This document shows, one piece after another, positions 23,522 through 32,399 of a stretch of 64,000 nucleotides of DNA. A model generated the notes under the pieces. That model was not told the origin of the DNA. It saw only the letters and a program-made list of their open reading frames with translations, and searched no databases. The number at the start of each line of letters is the position of its first letter. The stretch's first letter is position 1. Position numbers and translations under genes: made by a program. The stretch spans positions 496,001 through 560,000 of the forward strand of contig JAMBOW010000002.1 of the NCBI GenBank assembly GCA_023715865.1. The letters are read 5' to 3'. The stretch comes from Neobacillus mesonae (lineage in GTDB: Bacteria > Bacillota > Bacilli > Paenibacillales > Paenibacillaceae).

Positions 23522-25300
23522 TCAGGCCTCTACAGCGAAAAGATAAGAATAGACCGGCTGACCTCCCTGATGCACTTCCACTTCCGCATTAGGATATTCA
23601 GCGGCAAGCCAAGATGCGAGGGTTTCCGTTTCCGTTTCTTTCGCTTCCTCACCTGCAAGAATCGTAATGACTTCGTCTCCGCTTTCAATCATCTTGTGTA
23701 GCAGCTGTTCACAGGTAGCTAGAAGACCTTCTTCTGTAGCAACGATTTTGGAATCATGAATACCGATGAAATGACCGGCTTTAATCTCAAGATCGTCAAA
23801 AGTGGTATCTCTCACCGCATAGGTCACTTGTCCTGAACGCACATGAGAAATCGCCTCTAACATATTCTCTTCGTTAGCTTCCGCACTCTCATCCTCTTGG
23901 AAAGCAAATGCTGCAGAGATTCCTTGAGGAATCGTCTTACTTGGAATGACCGTTACTTGACGTTCACCCTCCAGCAGATCTCTCGCCTGCTTGGCAGCAA
24001 GGACGATGTTGGAATTGTTAGGCAGGACAAAAATATGCTCCGCATCAATGGAATGAATCGCATTGACAAAGTCCTCTGTACTAGGATTCATCGTTTGTCC
24101 CCCGGACAAAACAATGTCAACACCGAGGCTCTTAAACACATCGGAAATCCCTTGTCCCGAAGCAACTGCAATAAAGCCGAACGGAGCTAACTCATCTGCA
24201 GGAGGAATGGAGGGCTCTGGAGCCGTTTCCTGCTCAGGCGGAATGTCAGCGAACAGTTCAGGTGCCGGTGCTATATCCATCCCTGCTGTAAGCAAGTCCC
24301 GATGCTGCTCACGCATGTTCAGAATATGAATTTGTGTAATTTCCCCATACCGAAGTGCCAAATTGAGCACATCTCCTGGAGCCTTCGAGTGAACATGAAC
24401 TTTAATAATTTCATCATCCGAGATGATAATAATGGAATCTCCATTAACTGACAGCGCTTTCCTAAATTCTTCCTCATCAAACGCTGCTGCTTGCGCCTCT
24501 CCGAGCTGACGATTAATAAAAAATTCCATATCATACAAGAATTCAATATCCTCGGTTTCAAGCCTTGCCTGAGCCGAAATCGGGATTTCTGGAGAAATGA
24601 TAGCGGTCTGGCTCTTATTCGTTGTCATTACAGGCTCTGCCGGTACTTCCTTAACCGGAGAAGAAACAGGAGCCTTACCTTCTGAGCTCAGCAGGTATTC
24701 CATAAAGCCTTCGTAAATATATACAAGACCTTTTCCCCCAGAATCAACAACGCCGACCTGCTTCAGAACAGGCAGCATTTCAGGGGTTAAGGCAAGGGTT
24801 TCATTTGCTTTTTTAAGTACTTCGCTCATGAGTTCCGTAATGTCATTGGTCCGTCTCGCATAATAGCCCGCATGCTTTGCTGCTTCCTTTGCAACGGTTA
24901 GAATGGTCCCTTCCACAGGTTTGACCACTGCCTTGTAAGCTGTGTCCACACCGTTTTGCAGAGCAGCTGCAAACTGGAGAGTATTCAGCTCCTCATATGA
25001 GGCAGCATAACGGCTAAAGCCTCTGAACAATTGTGACAAAATAACACCGGAGTTTCCGCGTGCGCCCATCAGCAGGCCTTTTGATAAAATACCTGCACAG
25101 CTGCCAATCGAACTTGCGCTGTTTCTTTTTAATTCGGCCACACCGGCACTCATCGTCAAATTCATATTCGTTCCTGTATCACCATCTGGAACAGGAAATA
25201 CGTTAAGGGAATTGACATGTTCGGCGTGTTTTTGCAATTGTTCCGCTCCGGCCAACACCATTGCTTTAAAATCTGTTCCATTTAAAGAACGTTTACTCAA
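23522..25300 (-). CDS. fakA: Fatty acid kinase catalytic subunit, DhaL-domain protein (YloV family)
   Basis: The start is TTG at 25300 behind AGGAAGGGG, giving LSKRSLNG as the first residues (Leu read as Met). An upstream ATG at 25351 is unsupported. The 592-residue product has an N-terminal DhaL domain (about 10-200) with the Mg/ATP loop NVFPVPDGDTGTNMN and ARGNSGVILSQLFRGF, then a middle domain and a C-terminal DegV-like/Y-domain. A Pro/Glu-rich linker lies near residues 340-360. It phosphorylates FakB-bound fatty acids. In B. subtilis the asp23-like yloU precedes this gene; no such frame is seen here between rpmB and fakA. Confidence 0.88.
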   Translation of the reverse strand: MSKRSLNGTDFKAMVLAGAEQLQKHAEHVNSLNVFPVPDGDTGTNMNLTMSAGVAELKRNSASSIGSCAGILSKGLLMGARGNSGVILSQLFRGFSRYAASYEELNTLQFAAALQNGVDTAYKAVVKPVEGTILTVAKEAAKHAGYYARRTNDITELMSEVLKKANETLALTPEMLPVLKQVGVVDSGGKGLVYIYEGFMEYLLSSEGKAPVSSPVKEVPAEPVMTTNKSQTAIISPEIPISAQARLETEDIEFLYDMEFFINRQLGEAQAAAFDEEEFRKALSVNGDSIIIISDDEIIKVHVHSKAPGDVLNLALRYGEITQIHILNMREQHRDLLTAGMDIAPAPELFADIPPEQETAPEPSIPPADELAPFGFIAVASGQGISDVFKSLGVDIVLSGGQTMNPSTEDFVNAIHSIDAEHIFVLPNNSNIVLAAKQARDLLEGERQVTVIPSKTIPQGISAAFAFQEDESAEANEENMLEAISHVRSGQVTYAVRDTTFDDLEIKAGHFIGIHDSKIVATEEGLLATCEQLLHKMIESGDEVITILAGEEAKETETETLASWLAAEYPNAEVEVHQGGQPVYSYLFAVEA

Positions 25301-25622
25301 GTGAGAATTCCCCTTCCTAGCTTGATGCATAAGCACACACTTTGGGGCCAAAATTGCCTTAACATGCGCCTAACATCCGTTGTTCCCGCATTGGACCTAT
25401 AGCTATAGCCCCATGCGGCAGCGGATTCTTTCCGCAGTATTATGGACTATACCTCATTGTACTATAATCAAGTATAGAAATAAATAAAGTTTTTGTTTTT
25501 ATTGACTAAGCTTTTTCTTATATGATATTATATTTAAGTATTGTTTTATGCAGGTATATTGGATTGAATACAACCATTGACCTTGCGGATAACGGTTACT
25601 TTCAGAATAGGAGGTGTAATCT

Positions 25623-25811
25623 ATGTCTCGCAAATGTTATGTAACAGGTAAAAAACCTGGTAGCGGTAACCACGTGTCTCACGCTAACAACCGTAACCGC
25701 CGTTCCTGGGGCGTAAACGTTCAAAAAGTTCGCATTCTGGTGGACGGTAAACCAAAACGCGTTTATGTTAGCACCCGTGCTCTGAAAGCCGGTAAAGTTA
25801 CTCGCGTATAA
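25623..25811 (+). CDS. rpmB: 50S ribosomal protein L28
   Basis: The 62-residue basic protein is L28: [33 protein letters not shown] and [14 protein letters not shown] are conserved. Only one Cys is present, so it is the zinc-free form. The ribosome binding site is AGGAGGTG at about 25610. It is transcribed alone on the plus strand, divergent from fakA, with the 320-bp region 25301-25622 holding both promoters and no other gene. Confidence 0.97.
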   Translation: MSRKCYVTGKKPGSGNHVSHANNRNRRSWGVNVQKVRILVDGKPKRVYVSTRALKAGKVTRV

Positions 25812-25832
25812 TTTACTTTTTTGAATACAAGC

Positions 25833-25867
25833 AAAAAGCACCTTGCCTTATGACTAGGTGCTTTTTT
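25833..25867 (+). terminator. Terminator of rpmB
   Basis: AAAAAGCACCT (25833-25843) pairs with AGGTGCTTTTTT (25856-25867) about 20 bp after the rpmB stop, followed by a T run. Confidence 0.88.
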
Positions 25868-25938
25868 CATGCCCGAATTCACCTGCGATCCTTCTCCTGC
25901 AGCCCTTTTTACGTATGCTAACCCCGACATGAACGTAA

Positions 25939-26019
25939 TTAATTTTTCTGGAACGTGTTAAGGATCGCTTTTACAAAACCCCCCAAAAATTTTGGAAGCT
26001 TAAATGTGTAAAATTTCAT
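25939..26019 (-). CDS. spoVM: Stage V sporulation protein M (26 residues)
   Basis: A very short frame encodes MKFYTFKLPKFLGGFVKAIL followed by NTFQKN and TAA. This is nearly identical to Bacillus SpoVM, the amphipathic helix peptide that recognises the convex forespore membrane and anchors SpoIVA for coat assembly. The ribosome binding site GGGAGGG lies upstream. Its position next to rpmB and near rpe/rsgA is the conserved Bacillales context. It is too short for routine gene callers. Confidence 0.96.
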   Translation of the reverse strand: MKFYTFKLPKFLGGFVKAILNTFQKN

Positions 26020-26115
26020 TGTTCAGTTCACCCTCCCATCATCCTCATGCGCTCCACCTTTTTATCGTGCCAGAAGCCTTTCCTTCTTTACCGCAATCAT
26101 CACCGTAACTATACG

Positions 26116-26151
26116 AAAAAAAGGCTACATGAGAATCGCGCTCATGTAACC
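26116..26151 (-). terminator. Terminator ending the prkC-rsgA-rpe operon
   Basis: On the minus strand GGTTACATGAG (26141-26151) pairs with CTCATGTAGCC (26123-26133), one wobble, followed by seven T. It is about 40 bp after the 87-residue membrane protein gene and before spoVM. Confidence 0.88.
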
Positions 26152-26189
26152 ATATTTATGCAGTATAAGCTCTACCTATTCCATAATGA

Positions 26190-26453
26190 CTAGCCCAAAC
26201 CTTGTGGATGATCGGTTACAAAGATATATACCGATAAAACAAAGATAAACATAATAAAATATAGCACTGTAAATACGATAAATGAAATTCTTACTGACTT
26301 TTTTTCAAACTTCTTAAAGAACCAAATGACAAAGATAACACCAAGCAAGGATACAACCGCATTAATCGGTGAAGGAAGCAGTGTGAATGATCCAAGCAAA
26401 ATTCCTGTGACCAGGCTGGCAAGTGATGTCCAAAGCGCTTCTTTAAGAGTCAT
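26190..26453 (-). CDS. Small hypothetical membrane protein
   Basis: An 87-residue protein with three hydrophobic segments (about residues 6-26, 31-46 and 55-78), a short basic loop (FFKKFEKKSVR) and no recognisable domain. Its ribosome binding site GGAGG lies in the last codons of rpe, so the two genes are translationally linked. In B. subtilis thiN occupies this place after rpe; this protein shows no similarity to it. Function unknown. Confidence 0.75.
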   Translation of the reverse strand: MTLKEALWTSLASLVTGILLGSFTLLPSPINAVVSLLGVIFVIWFFKKFEKKSVRISFIVFTVLYFIMFIFVLSVYIFVTDHPQGLG

Positions 26454-26456
26454 TGG

Positions 26457-27119
26457 TTATCCTCCAATGCTTTGACGGATTTCAAGGATTGCCTCTGCGC
26501 GATCTGCACGACCGAATACCGCGCTTCCCGCAACAAGGACGTCAGCTCCTGCATCTGCCACTAGAGGAGCCGTCTCCTTCGTAATGCCTCCATCAACTTC
26601 GATATGAACGTCAGAACGTCCCAATTCGTTAAGCTCACTTCGGATTTGTTTGATCTTTTGAAGTGTTCTTGGAATAAAGGCTTGTCCCCCAAAGCCTGGG
26701 TTGACCGTCATCACAAGTACCATATCAACGTCGCTGAGGACTTCCGTAATAGCGCTGGCAGGAGTCCCTGGATTAATGGCTACTCCGGCCATGATGCCGT
26801 GTTCTTTAATCATATGAATGACTCTGTGCAAATGAACACAAGCCTCAGCGTGAACTGTAATCATTCCTGCACCAGCTTTAACAAAATCAGCTATGTAGTT
26901 CTCAGGATTCTCAATCATCAAATGAACATCAAGCAGCAGGTTGGTATGAGGCTTGATCGATTGTACGATGGGAGCCCCAAGTGTGATGTTGGGAACGAAA
27001 TGACCGTCCATCACGTCAACATGGATCCAATCTGCGCCAGAAGCTTCCGCTTCGGCTACTTCAGCTCCCAAACGAGCAAAATCTGAGGAAAGGATAGATG
27101 GTGCGATTTTTACTGTCAT
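26457..27119 (-). CDS. rpe: Ribulose-phosphate 3-epimerase
   Basis: The 220-residue TIM-barrel enzyme has the family signatures KIAPSILSSDFARLG, WIHVDVMDGHFVPNIT (metal/catalytic Asp), LDVHLMIENP, MTVNPGFGGQAFIP and HIEVDGGI (second catalytic Asp). It interconverts ribulose-5-phosphate and xylulose-5-phosphate in the pentose phosphate pathway. The start follows GGAGG and it is 2 bp downstream of rsgA, in the conserved prkC-rsgA-rpe order. Confidence 0.97.
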   Translation of the reverse strand: MTVKIAPSILSSDFARLGAEVAEAEASGADWIHVDVMDGHFVPNITLGAPIVQSIKPHTNLLLDVHLMIENPENYIADFVKAGAGMITVHAEACVHLHRVIHMIKEHGIMAGVAINPGTPASAITEVLSDVDMVLVMTVNPGFGGQAFIPRTLQKIKQIRSELNELGRSDVHIEVDGGITKETAPLVADAGADVLVAGSAVFGRADRAEAILEIRQSIGG

Positions 27120-27121
27120 GT

Positions 27122-28030
27122 TTAGTACCTCCGCTTCTTGTCTTTCATTTCTTCTAAAAACTGCACATAATGAGTGTACCTGCTTTCAGCAATCTGGCCT
27201 TCTTCCTTGGCCCGGATGACTTCACAGCCCGGTTCATGAGTGTGCGTGCAGCCTCTGAACTTGCAGCTCCCTGCATATTCCCTAAACTCTCTGAAGCAGT
27301 CTCCCAGCTCCTCTACACCAATTTCTAAAAAATCCAGCTGGCTGAAGCCTGGAGTATCGGCTACAAAGCCTCCGTTATCCAGTGGAATAAGCTCTACATG
27401 CCGCGTAGTGTGCTTACCGCGGCCAAGCTTCATACTAATGCCGCTTGTTTCAAGCTCAAGACCAGGAAGCAACGCATTCAGAAGCGATGATTTACCGACA
27501 CCGGATTGACCCGAAAAGACGCTGATCTCGCCCGCGAGCCGCTGATTCAAACGATCAAGGCCTATGCCTTGGCGTGAGCTGGTGACAATGACTTCATATC
27601 CTATGGACTCATACAGACGAACAAGGTCGGCAAATTGCTTCTCTACATCATCCGTCAGATCCATTTTTGTCAGGCAGATGACCGCTTCGAGACCCGCTTG
27701 TTCAATATGAACCAGAAACTTGTCCAGCAGCTGCACATTCATATCCGGTTCCTTTAACGAGAATACGAGCACAGCCACATGAGCATTTGCCACCGGAGGG
27801 CGTATCAGCTCAGTATCTCTTTGCATGATTTCCTCAACGGTCCCCTCTCCATTTTCAGTAAGCGTGTATTTCACACGGTCACCTACAAGTGGGCTGATTC
27901 CTCTTTTTTTGAAAATCCCGCGAGCTCTGCATTGAACTGCTGATCCATCCGTATCCGGCTTGCCGTGATCTAAAGATGGCTTGACGTAGTAGTAGCCGCT
28001 TAACGCTTTGATAATTACTCCTTCAAGCAT
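27122..28030 (-). CDS. rsgA: Small-subunit ribosome biogenesis GTPase RsgA
   Basis: The 302-residue protein has an N-terminal OB fold, then a circularly permuted GTPase: G4 LTKMDL, G1 VFSGQSGVGKSSLLNAL, the conserved GRGKHTTRHVELI switch, and G3 VADTPGFSQLD. A C-terminal zinc finger holds Cys/His (CKFRGCTHTHEPGC). It helps late 30S maturation and release of assembly factors. It follows prkC after a 100-bp gap with a small hairpin. Confidence 0.97.
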   Translation of the reverse strand: MLEGVIIKALSGYYYVKPSLDHGKPDTDGSAVQCRARGIFKKRGISPLVGDRVKYTLTENGEGTVEEIMQRDTELIRPPVANAHVAVLVFSLKEPDMNVQLLDKFLVHIEQAGLEAVICLTKMDLTDDVEKQFADLVRLYESIGYEVIVTSSRQGIGLDRLNQRLAGEISVFSGQSGVGKSSLLNALLPGLELETSGISMKLGRGKHTTRHVELIPLDNGGFVADTPGFSQLDFLEIGVEELGDCFREFREYAGSCKFRGCTHTHEPGCEVIRAKEEGQIAESRYTHYVQFLEEMKDKKRRY

Positions 28031-28077
28031 AATTCACCGCCCTTATTTTGTAGAGTTATTGGAGAAGCAATGAAGAA

Positions 28078-28099
28078 CAGGCGCCCTCATAGGCGCCTG
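28078..28099 (-). terminator. Hairpin between prkC and rsgA
   Basis: CAGGCGCC and GGCGCCTG pair perfectly around a 6-nt loop, 33 bp after the prkC stop, followed on the minus strand by TTCTTC. It may be a partial terminator, or it may stabilise the upstream message. Confidence 0.55.
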
Positions 28100-28131
28100 A
28101 ATGAGGAGTGCAGCTTCATTGAACTGCCGGG

Positions 28132-30372
28132 TTACTCATCATCTTCTTCTTCATCTGGATCATTCCCTCGGCCATTGCCGTTATTACCGTTATTACCATT
28201 GTTCCCGTTGTTGCCATTATTACCGTTATTGCCGTTATTTCCATCAACAACGCTATCATCGTTGCTGCCGTTGTTTCCATTATTTCCATTTTCCTGGCCT
28301 TCTTCATTTCCCGGCTCTTCCACAGTTCCTTCATCCGGGCCCGAGCCCTCATCACCGTTGTCTGGCTCTTCATTGTTCTCAGGAGCCACTGCAGGTCCGA
28401 TTTGAGGGGTCTGCACTGTTCCGTTCTTCGCATCGAAATACCTTACTTCAAAGGTATCAAGCAGCTGTCCATCCCGGTATACAGATACGGCCCCATCCTT
28501 ATTCGGTGCAAGAACAAGTGGCACTGTTAATGTCTCTGTTTTTTTAATGGTCTTGGTATTCCATTCCTGATTCTCACCTCGGGCATCCGTATAGGTGATC
28601 CGGATTTTGCTGTCTTTGCCTTCTTCATGAGGTGCGACAGATATATTGTAATTATACTCTATTGTTTCCGGTGAATATCCCGTACTTACGTAGATCGTAA
28701 TTTCCGTGCCAGGAGCGATTTGATCACCGGCAGCAGATGGCCACTGCTGGGTTACTCTGCCCTTTTCTATCTCAAAGCTGGATTCTTCCTTGACCGAAAC
28801 TAAGTTCAGCTTATTGTCCCGAATCAGCTTCTCAGCCTCGGCTCTAGTCTTGTTAACCAGATCAGGCATGGTTACCATTTCCTGCCCCTTGCTTACGGTC
28901 AGCGTAATTTCGGCCGTTTCCGGATCAAAGGGCTCGCCGGTTGTAATGGACTGACCTATCACTTCACCTACGGTCTCGTCACTGAATTCCTCTTTTTTCT
29001 TAATTCTGTCCTCACTCATTTCAAGTGCAAGCAGCGCCTGGACCGCGTCTTCATAATTCTTGCCCGAAAGATCAACCATGGTTTGCATAGGCTTCTCAAC
29101 ACTTACCGTTAGATCAATGAGTGAGCCTCTCTTCACAAGTGCTCCCTCAAGCCTGCTCTGTTCATAGACGATTCCCGGATCTACACCTTCCTTATACTCT
29201 CGGAAGACCTCATTCACCTCAAGTCCTTCCTCGGTAAGCTTCGTCCGGGCTTCTTCCTCACTCAAATCGATGACGCTCGGAACTCTAACTTCAGGTACAA
29301 CCAGCACGCTTTCGACATACCAAACAACGCCGGCAAGTGCAATCAAAATAATGAGAGTCATCGTAACCCAAAAGGCAGCACGCTTCTTGGAAGATTTTTT
29401 CTTGGACTTATCACCTGCTTTACCTTTATCCGCCTCCATTTCTGGAGTGTCTGTAAAGGTGGCCCCGCGCGGCTCCGGCTTGATTGCAGGAATAATACGG
29501 GTTTGATCCGTATCAAACTCATCATCAAAAGTGAGCTTCTCCTCATTCAGCCGATCCGGCAGCAGGCAGGTCTCCAAATCACTGAGCATTTCGAGCGCAG
29601 ATTGATAACGTTCATTCGGATTTTTCCGCATGGATTTGAGAATGATATTTTCCACGCTTTGCGGAATAAGCGGATTTAGAATGCTCGGTTCCTCAAACTC
29701 TTCCTGAAGATGCTTCAGGGCAACGCTAATTGGACTTTCCCCGAGAAACGGGAGCTGTCCTGTAAGCATTTGATAGATGACAATACCAAGGGAATAAAGG
29801 TCTGACTTCTCTCCGGTCACAACCCCTTTAGCATGCTCGGGAGAAAAATAATGCACAGAGCCGACAACCGACCCGGTCTGCGTTATGGTAGTTGAGGTCA
29901 CAGCACGAGCAATCCCGAAATCCGTAACCTTAACCCTTCCATTTCTACCAATCAGTATGTTATGCGGCTTGATATCACGATGAATAATTTGATTATGATG
30001 TGCATGGTCCAGTGCATCCGCAATTTGTGCCGCGATTCTAACCGCTTCTTCTACCTGGAGAGGAGCACGTTCTTTAATGATTTCATTCAAATTTTGGCCT
30101 TCAATATATTCCATAACAATATAATGGATATCTTCTTCCTGGCCTACATCGTAAATACTGACGACATTCGGATGAGATAGGGAAGCAGCTGACTGTGCTT
30201 CACGTCTGAAACGGCGAATGAACTCCTCATCATGTACGAACTGCTGACGAAGGACTTTGATCGCCACATTCCGGCCAAGCAAAACATCATGTGCTTTGTA
30301 TACCAGAGCCATTCCGCCGCCGCCGACACGCTCAATCACTTCATATCGTCCGCCAAGGTGGTGTCCGATCAT
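28132..30372 (-). CDS. prkC: PASTA-domain Ser/Thr protein kinase
   Basis: A 746-residue membrane kinase. The cytoplasmic kinase domain (about 1-270) has GGGGMALVYKA, HRDIKPHNILIG and VTDFGIARA; a linker and one membrane helix (about 335-355, WVTMTLIILIALAGVVWYV) follow. About three extracellular PASTA repeats (about 360-570) bind muropeptides, then a beta domain. The tail is unusually rich in Asn/Gly (seven GNN repeats) and ends in acidic DPDEEEDDE. PrkC senses wall fragments and phosphorylates cell-wall and translation proteins. The start overlaps the prpC stop (ATGA). Confidence 0.95.
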   Translation of the reverse strand: MIGHHLGGRYEVIERVGGGGMALVYKAHDVLLGRNVAIKVLRQQFVHDEEFIRRFRREAQSAASLSHPNVVSIYDVGQEEDIHYIVMEYIEGQNLNEIIKERAPLQVEEAVRIAAQIADALDHAHHNQIIHRDIKPHNILIGRNGRVKVTDFGIARAVTSTTITQTGSVVGSVHYFSPEHAKGVVTGEKSDLYSLGIVIYQMLTGQLPFLGESPISVALKHLQEEFEEPSILNPLIPQSVENIILKSMRKNPNERYQSALEMLSDLETCLLPDRLNEEKLTFDDEFDTDQTRIIPAIKPEPRGATFTDTPEMEADKGKAGDKSKKKSSKKRAAFWVTMTLIILIALAGVVWYVESVLVVPEVRVPSVIDLSEEEARTKLTEEGLEVNEVFREYKEGVDPGIVYEQSRLEGALVKRGSLIDLTVSVEKPMQTMVDLSGKNYEDAVQALLALEMSEDRIKKKEEFSDETVGEVIGQSITTGEPFDPETAEITLTVSKGQEMVTMPDLVNKTRAEAEKLIRDNKLNLVSVKEESSFEIEKGRVTQQWPSAAGDQIAPGTEITIYVSTGYSPETIEYNYNISVAPHEEGKDSKIRITYTDARGENQEWNTKTIKKTETLTVPLVLAPNKDGAVSVYRDGQLLDTFEVRYFDAKNGTVQTPQIGPAVAPENNEEPDNGDEGSGPDEGTVEEPGNEEGQENGNNGNNGSNDDSVVDGNNGNNGNNGNNGNNGNNGNNGNGRGNDPDEEEDDE
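28177..28239 (-). repeat. prkC: Seven tandem 9-bp units encoding GNN in the PrkC tail
   Basis: The plus strand reads seven consecutive 9-bp units of the type RCCRTTRTT (for example gccgttatt, accgttatt), encoding Asn-Asn-Gly repeats on the minus strand. Codon-level variation exists between units, but the array can still change length by slippage. Confidence 0.85.
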
Positions 30373-31145
30373 GAGCTTACCTCCTCTTCCGTACCGCTGA
30401 TTCGGCCTTTTGGCATTTCAAACAGAGCGACAGTAATATTGTCATCGCCCCCGGCAAGGAGTGCGAGCTGCAGCAGCCTGTCGGCTCTTTCCGCCAAAGT
30501 CAATTCAGCATGCCCAATAACCGTTCCCATCTGCTCGTTGTTTACCAGGTTACTGAGACCGTCACTGCACAGCATAAGCACTTCGCCAGCTTTCAGCTCG
30601 ACCGGATAAAGATCTACTTTCACTTCTTCATCTGTACCCAGCGCTCTGGTTACGACATTTTTCAGCGGATGAACCTGAATTTCCTCTTCGCTGATCTGAC
30701 CGTTCTTATACAGCTCATTAACTAGTGTATGATCTTCCGTCAATTGTACAACCTGGCTCCCCGTTATCTTATAAGCGCGGCTGTCGCCAATATGGCCTAT
30801 AATGCCCGAAGTATCACTCATTAGTAGCGCAACGACAGTCGTCCCCATATTATGAAGCTTGTCGTCTCCAGCTGCTGTTCGAAATATAACCTCATTGGCA
30901 TGCAGAATTGCATCGCTGAGGGCAGCCGTTAGCAGCGCAGCAGACAATCCCGGTTCAAGCAAAGCAAGATCCTCGGAGACCGTCTCGACTGCAAGCCTGC
31001 TGGCCGTATCCCCTGCGAGATGTCCGCCCATGCCATCAGCAACAATGCCCAGTATATATCCCTGGTCCAGATGTCTGATCCAGGCCGAATCTTCATTAAC
31101 CGAACGAACTCGTCCTACATGACTCACATGTACTGTATTCATCAC
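30369..31145 (-). CDS. prpC: PP2C-family Ser/Thr protein phosphatase
   Basis: The 258-residue PPM phosphatase has SVNEDSAWIRH, GIVADGMGGHLAGD (metal Asp), GHIGDSRAYKI, LMLCSDGLSNLV and GGDDNITVAL. It reverses phosphorylation by PrkC, and the overlap with prkC keeps the two in balance. GTG at 31145 and ATG at 31142 are adjacent possible starts behind GAGGTGAGG. Confidence 0.96.
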   Translation of the reverse strand: MMNTVHVSHVGRVRSVNEDSAWIRHLDQGYILGIVADGMGGHLAGDTASRLAVETVSEDLALLEPGLSAALLTAALSDAILHANEVIFRTAAGDDKLHNMGTTVVALLMSDTSGIIGHIGDSRAYKITGSQVVQLTEDHTLVNELYKNGQISEEEIQVHPLKNVVTRALGTDEEVKVDLYPVELKAGEVLMLCSDGLSNLVNNEQMGTVIGHAELTLAERADRLLQLALLAGGDDNITVALFEMPKGRISGTEEEVSS

Positions 31146-31159
31146 GGTATATCCTCACC

Positions 31160-32212
31160 TCATGCTTCCTTGTGCTTCTCCATATGCTTCGCGCGGAGCT
31201 GACCGCAAGCTGCTGCAATATCATGCCCCTGCTCTCTGCGAATGGTAACATTCACTCCATGGTCAGCAAGGATACGCTGGAATTGGAATATATCTTTGCG
31301 GGCAGTTCTGGTATATTTGCGTTCCGGTACATAGTTAACTGGAATCAGATTCACATGGCACAGCATGTCCTTCAGAACACTCGCAAGCTCTTCAGCATGT
31401 TCCGGCTGATCGTTAACACCGCCGATCAGAGCGTACTCAAATGTAATACGGCGGCCTGTTTTCGCTTGGTAATAGCGAAGGGATTCCATAACATCATCAA
31501 ACGGAAAACGACGGTTAACCGGCATCAGCTTGGAACGCAGCTTATCGTTCGGCGCATGGATGGAAATCGCAAGGTTAATCTGAGTATCCTCATCAGCGAA
31601 TTGATAAATATTCGGCACAATGCCGCTGGTAGAAACCGTGATATGGCGCTGACCAATATTCAGCCCTTTTTCATGAATCATGGTTCTAAGGAATTTCATT
31701 GTTTCGTCATAATTCTCAAACGGTTCACCCGTACCCATAATCACGATGCTGCTTACACGTTCGTTCCGCTCATCCAAAATTTGCTGTGAACGTACAACTT
31801 GCGCAATAATTTCGCCGGCAGTCAAATTACGCTTCAGTCCGCCGAGCGTAGAAGCGCAAAAAGTACAGCCGACGCGGCAGCCAACCTGTGTGGTTACACA
31901 CACGCTGTTCCCGTAGTTGTGTTTCATAATAACCGTCTCGATCGCATGGTCATCATGAAGCCCAAAGAGAAACTTTACCGTACCGTCTTTGGATTCAAAT
32001 TTAGTAATTTCCGAAAGCGTCACGAATTGGAACTGCTCATCAAGCTTCTGGCGAAGAGCTTTGGATAGATTCGTCATTTCTGAAAAATCATTAACTCTTT
32101 TCACATAAATCCAGTCATAAATTTGAGCAGCACGAAATTTCGGCTCTCCGTTTTCAAGTACCCACTGCTCTAGTTCTTCGAGCGAGTAATCATATATAAA
32201 AGGTTTTGTCAT
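31160..32212 (-). CDS. rlmN: Dual-specificity 23S rRNA/tRNA (adenine-C2) methyltransferase RlmN
   Basis: A 350-residue radical-SAM enzyme with the cluster motif [11 protein letters not shown], the conserved GMGEP-like block [26 protein letters not shown] and the C-terminal catalytic Cys (AACGQL). It methylates A2503 of 23S rRNA and A37 of some tRNAs. In the conserved rsmB-rlmN-prpC-prkC order. Confidence 0.97.
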   Translation of the reverse strand: MTKPFIYDYSLEELEQWVLENGEPKFRAAQIYDWIYVKRVNDFSEMTNLSKALRQKLDEQFQFVTLSEITKFESKDGTVKFLFGLHDDHAIETVIMKHNYGNSVCVTTQVGCRVGCTFCASTLGGLKRNLTAGEIIAQVVRSQQILDERNERVSSIVIMGTGEPFENYDETMKFLRTMIHEKGLNIGQRHITVSTSGIVPNIYQFADEDTQINLAISIHAPNDKLRSKLMPVNRRFPFDDVMESLRYYQAKTGRRITFEYALIGGVNDQPEHAEELASVLKDMLCHVNLIPVNYVPERKYTRTARKDIFQFQRILADHGVNVTIRREQGHDIAAACGQLRAKHMEKHKEA

Positions 32213-32399
32213 TTAATTTCACACCTGTTCTTTCCAATTGATCTATAGACATATTATTTCTCATTCTACCCATTTTAGCACATAATTTCACATACATCTA
32301 TGGAGGTCTTTGTAACCAGGACAGCAAGAAGCCGCCAAAACCTAACGGTTATTAGCGGCAACCCTTCGACTTTTCGATCTGTATTCTACTATTTCACTT

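Noticed and set aside
28101-28547. Plus-strand frame rich in His/Tyr/Cys across the prkC tail
   Set aside because: It is the antisense reading of the GNN repeat array in prkC.
32331-32359. Hairpin GCCGC/GCGGC between rsmB and rlmN
   Set aside because: Only 5 bp with a 19-nt loop and no T run; too weak to list as a terminator.
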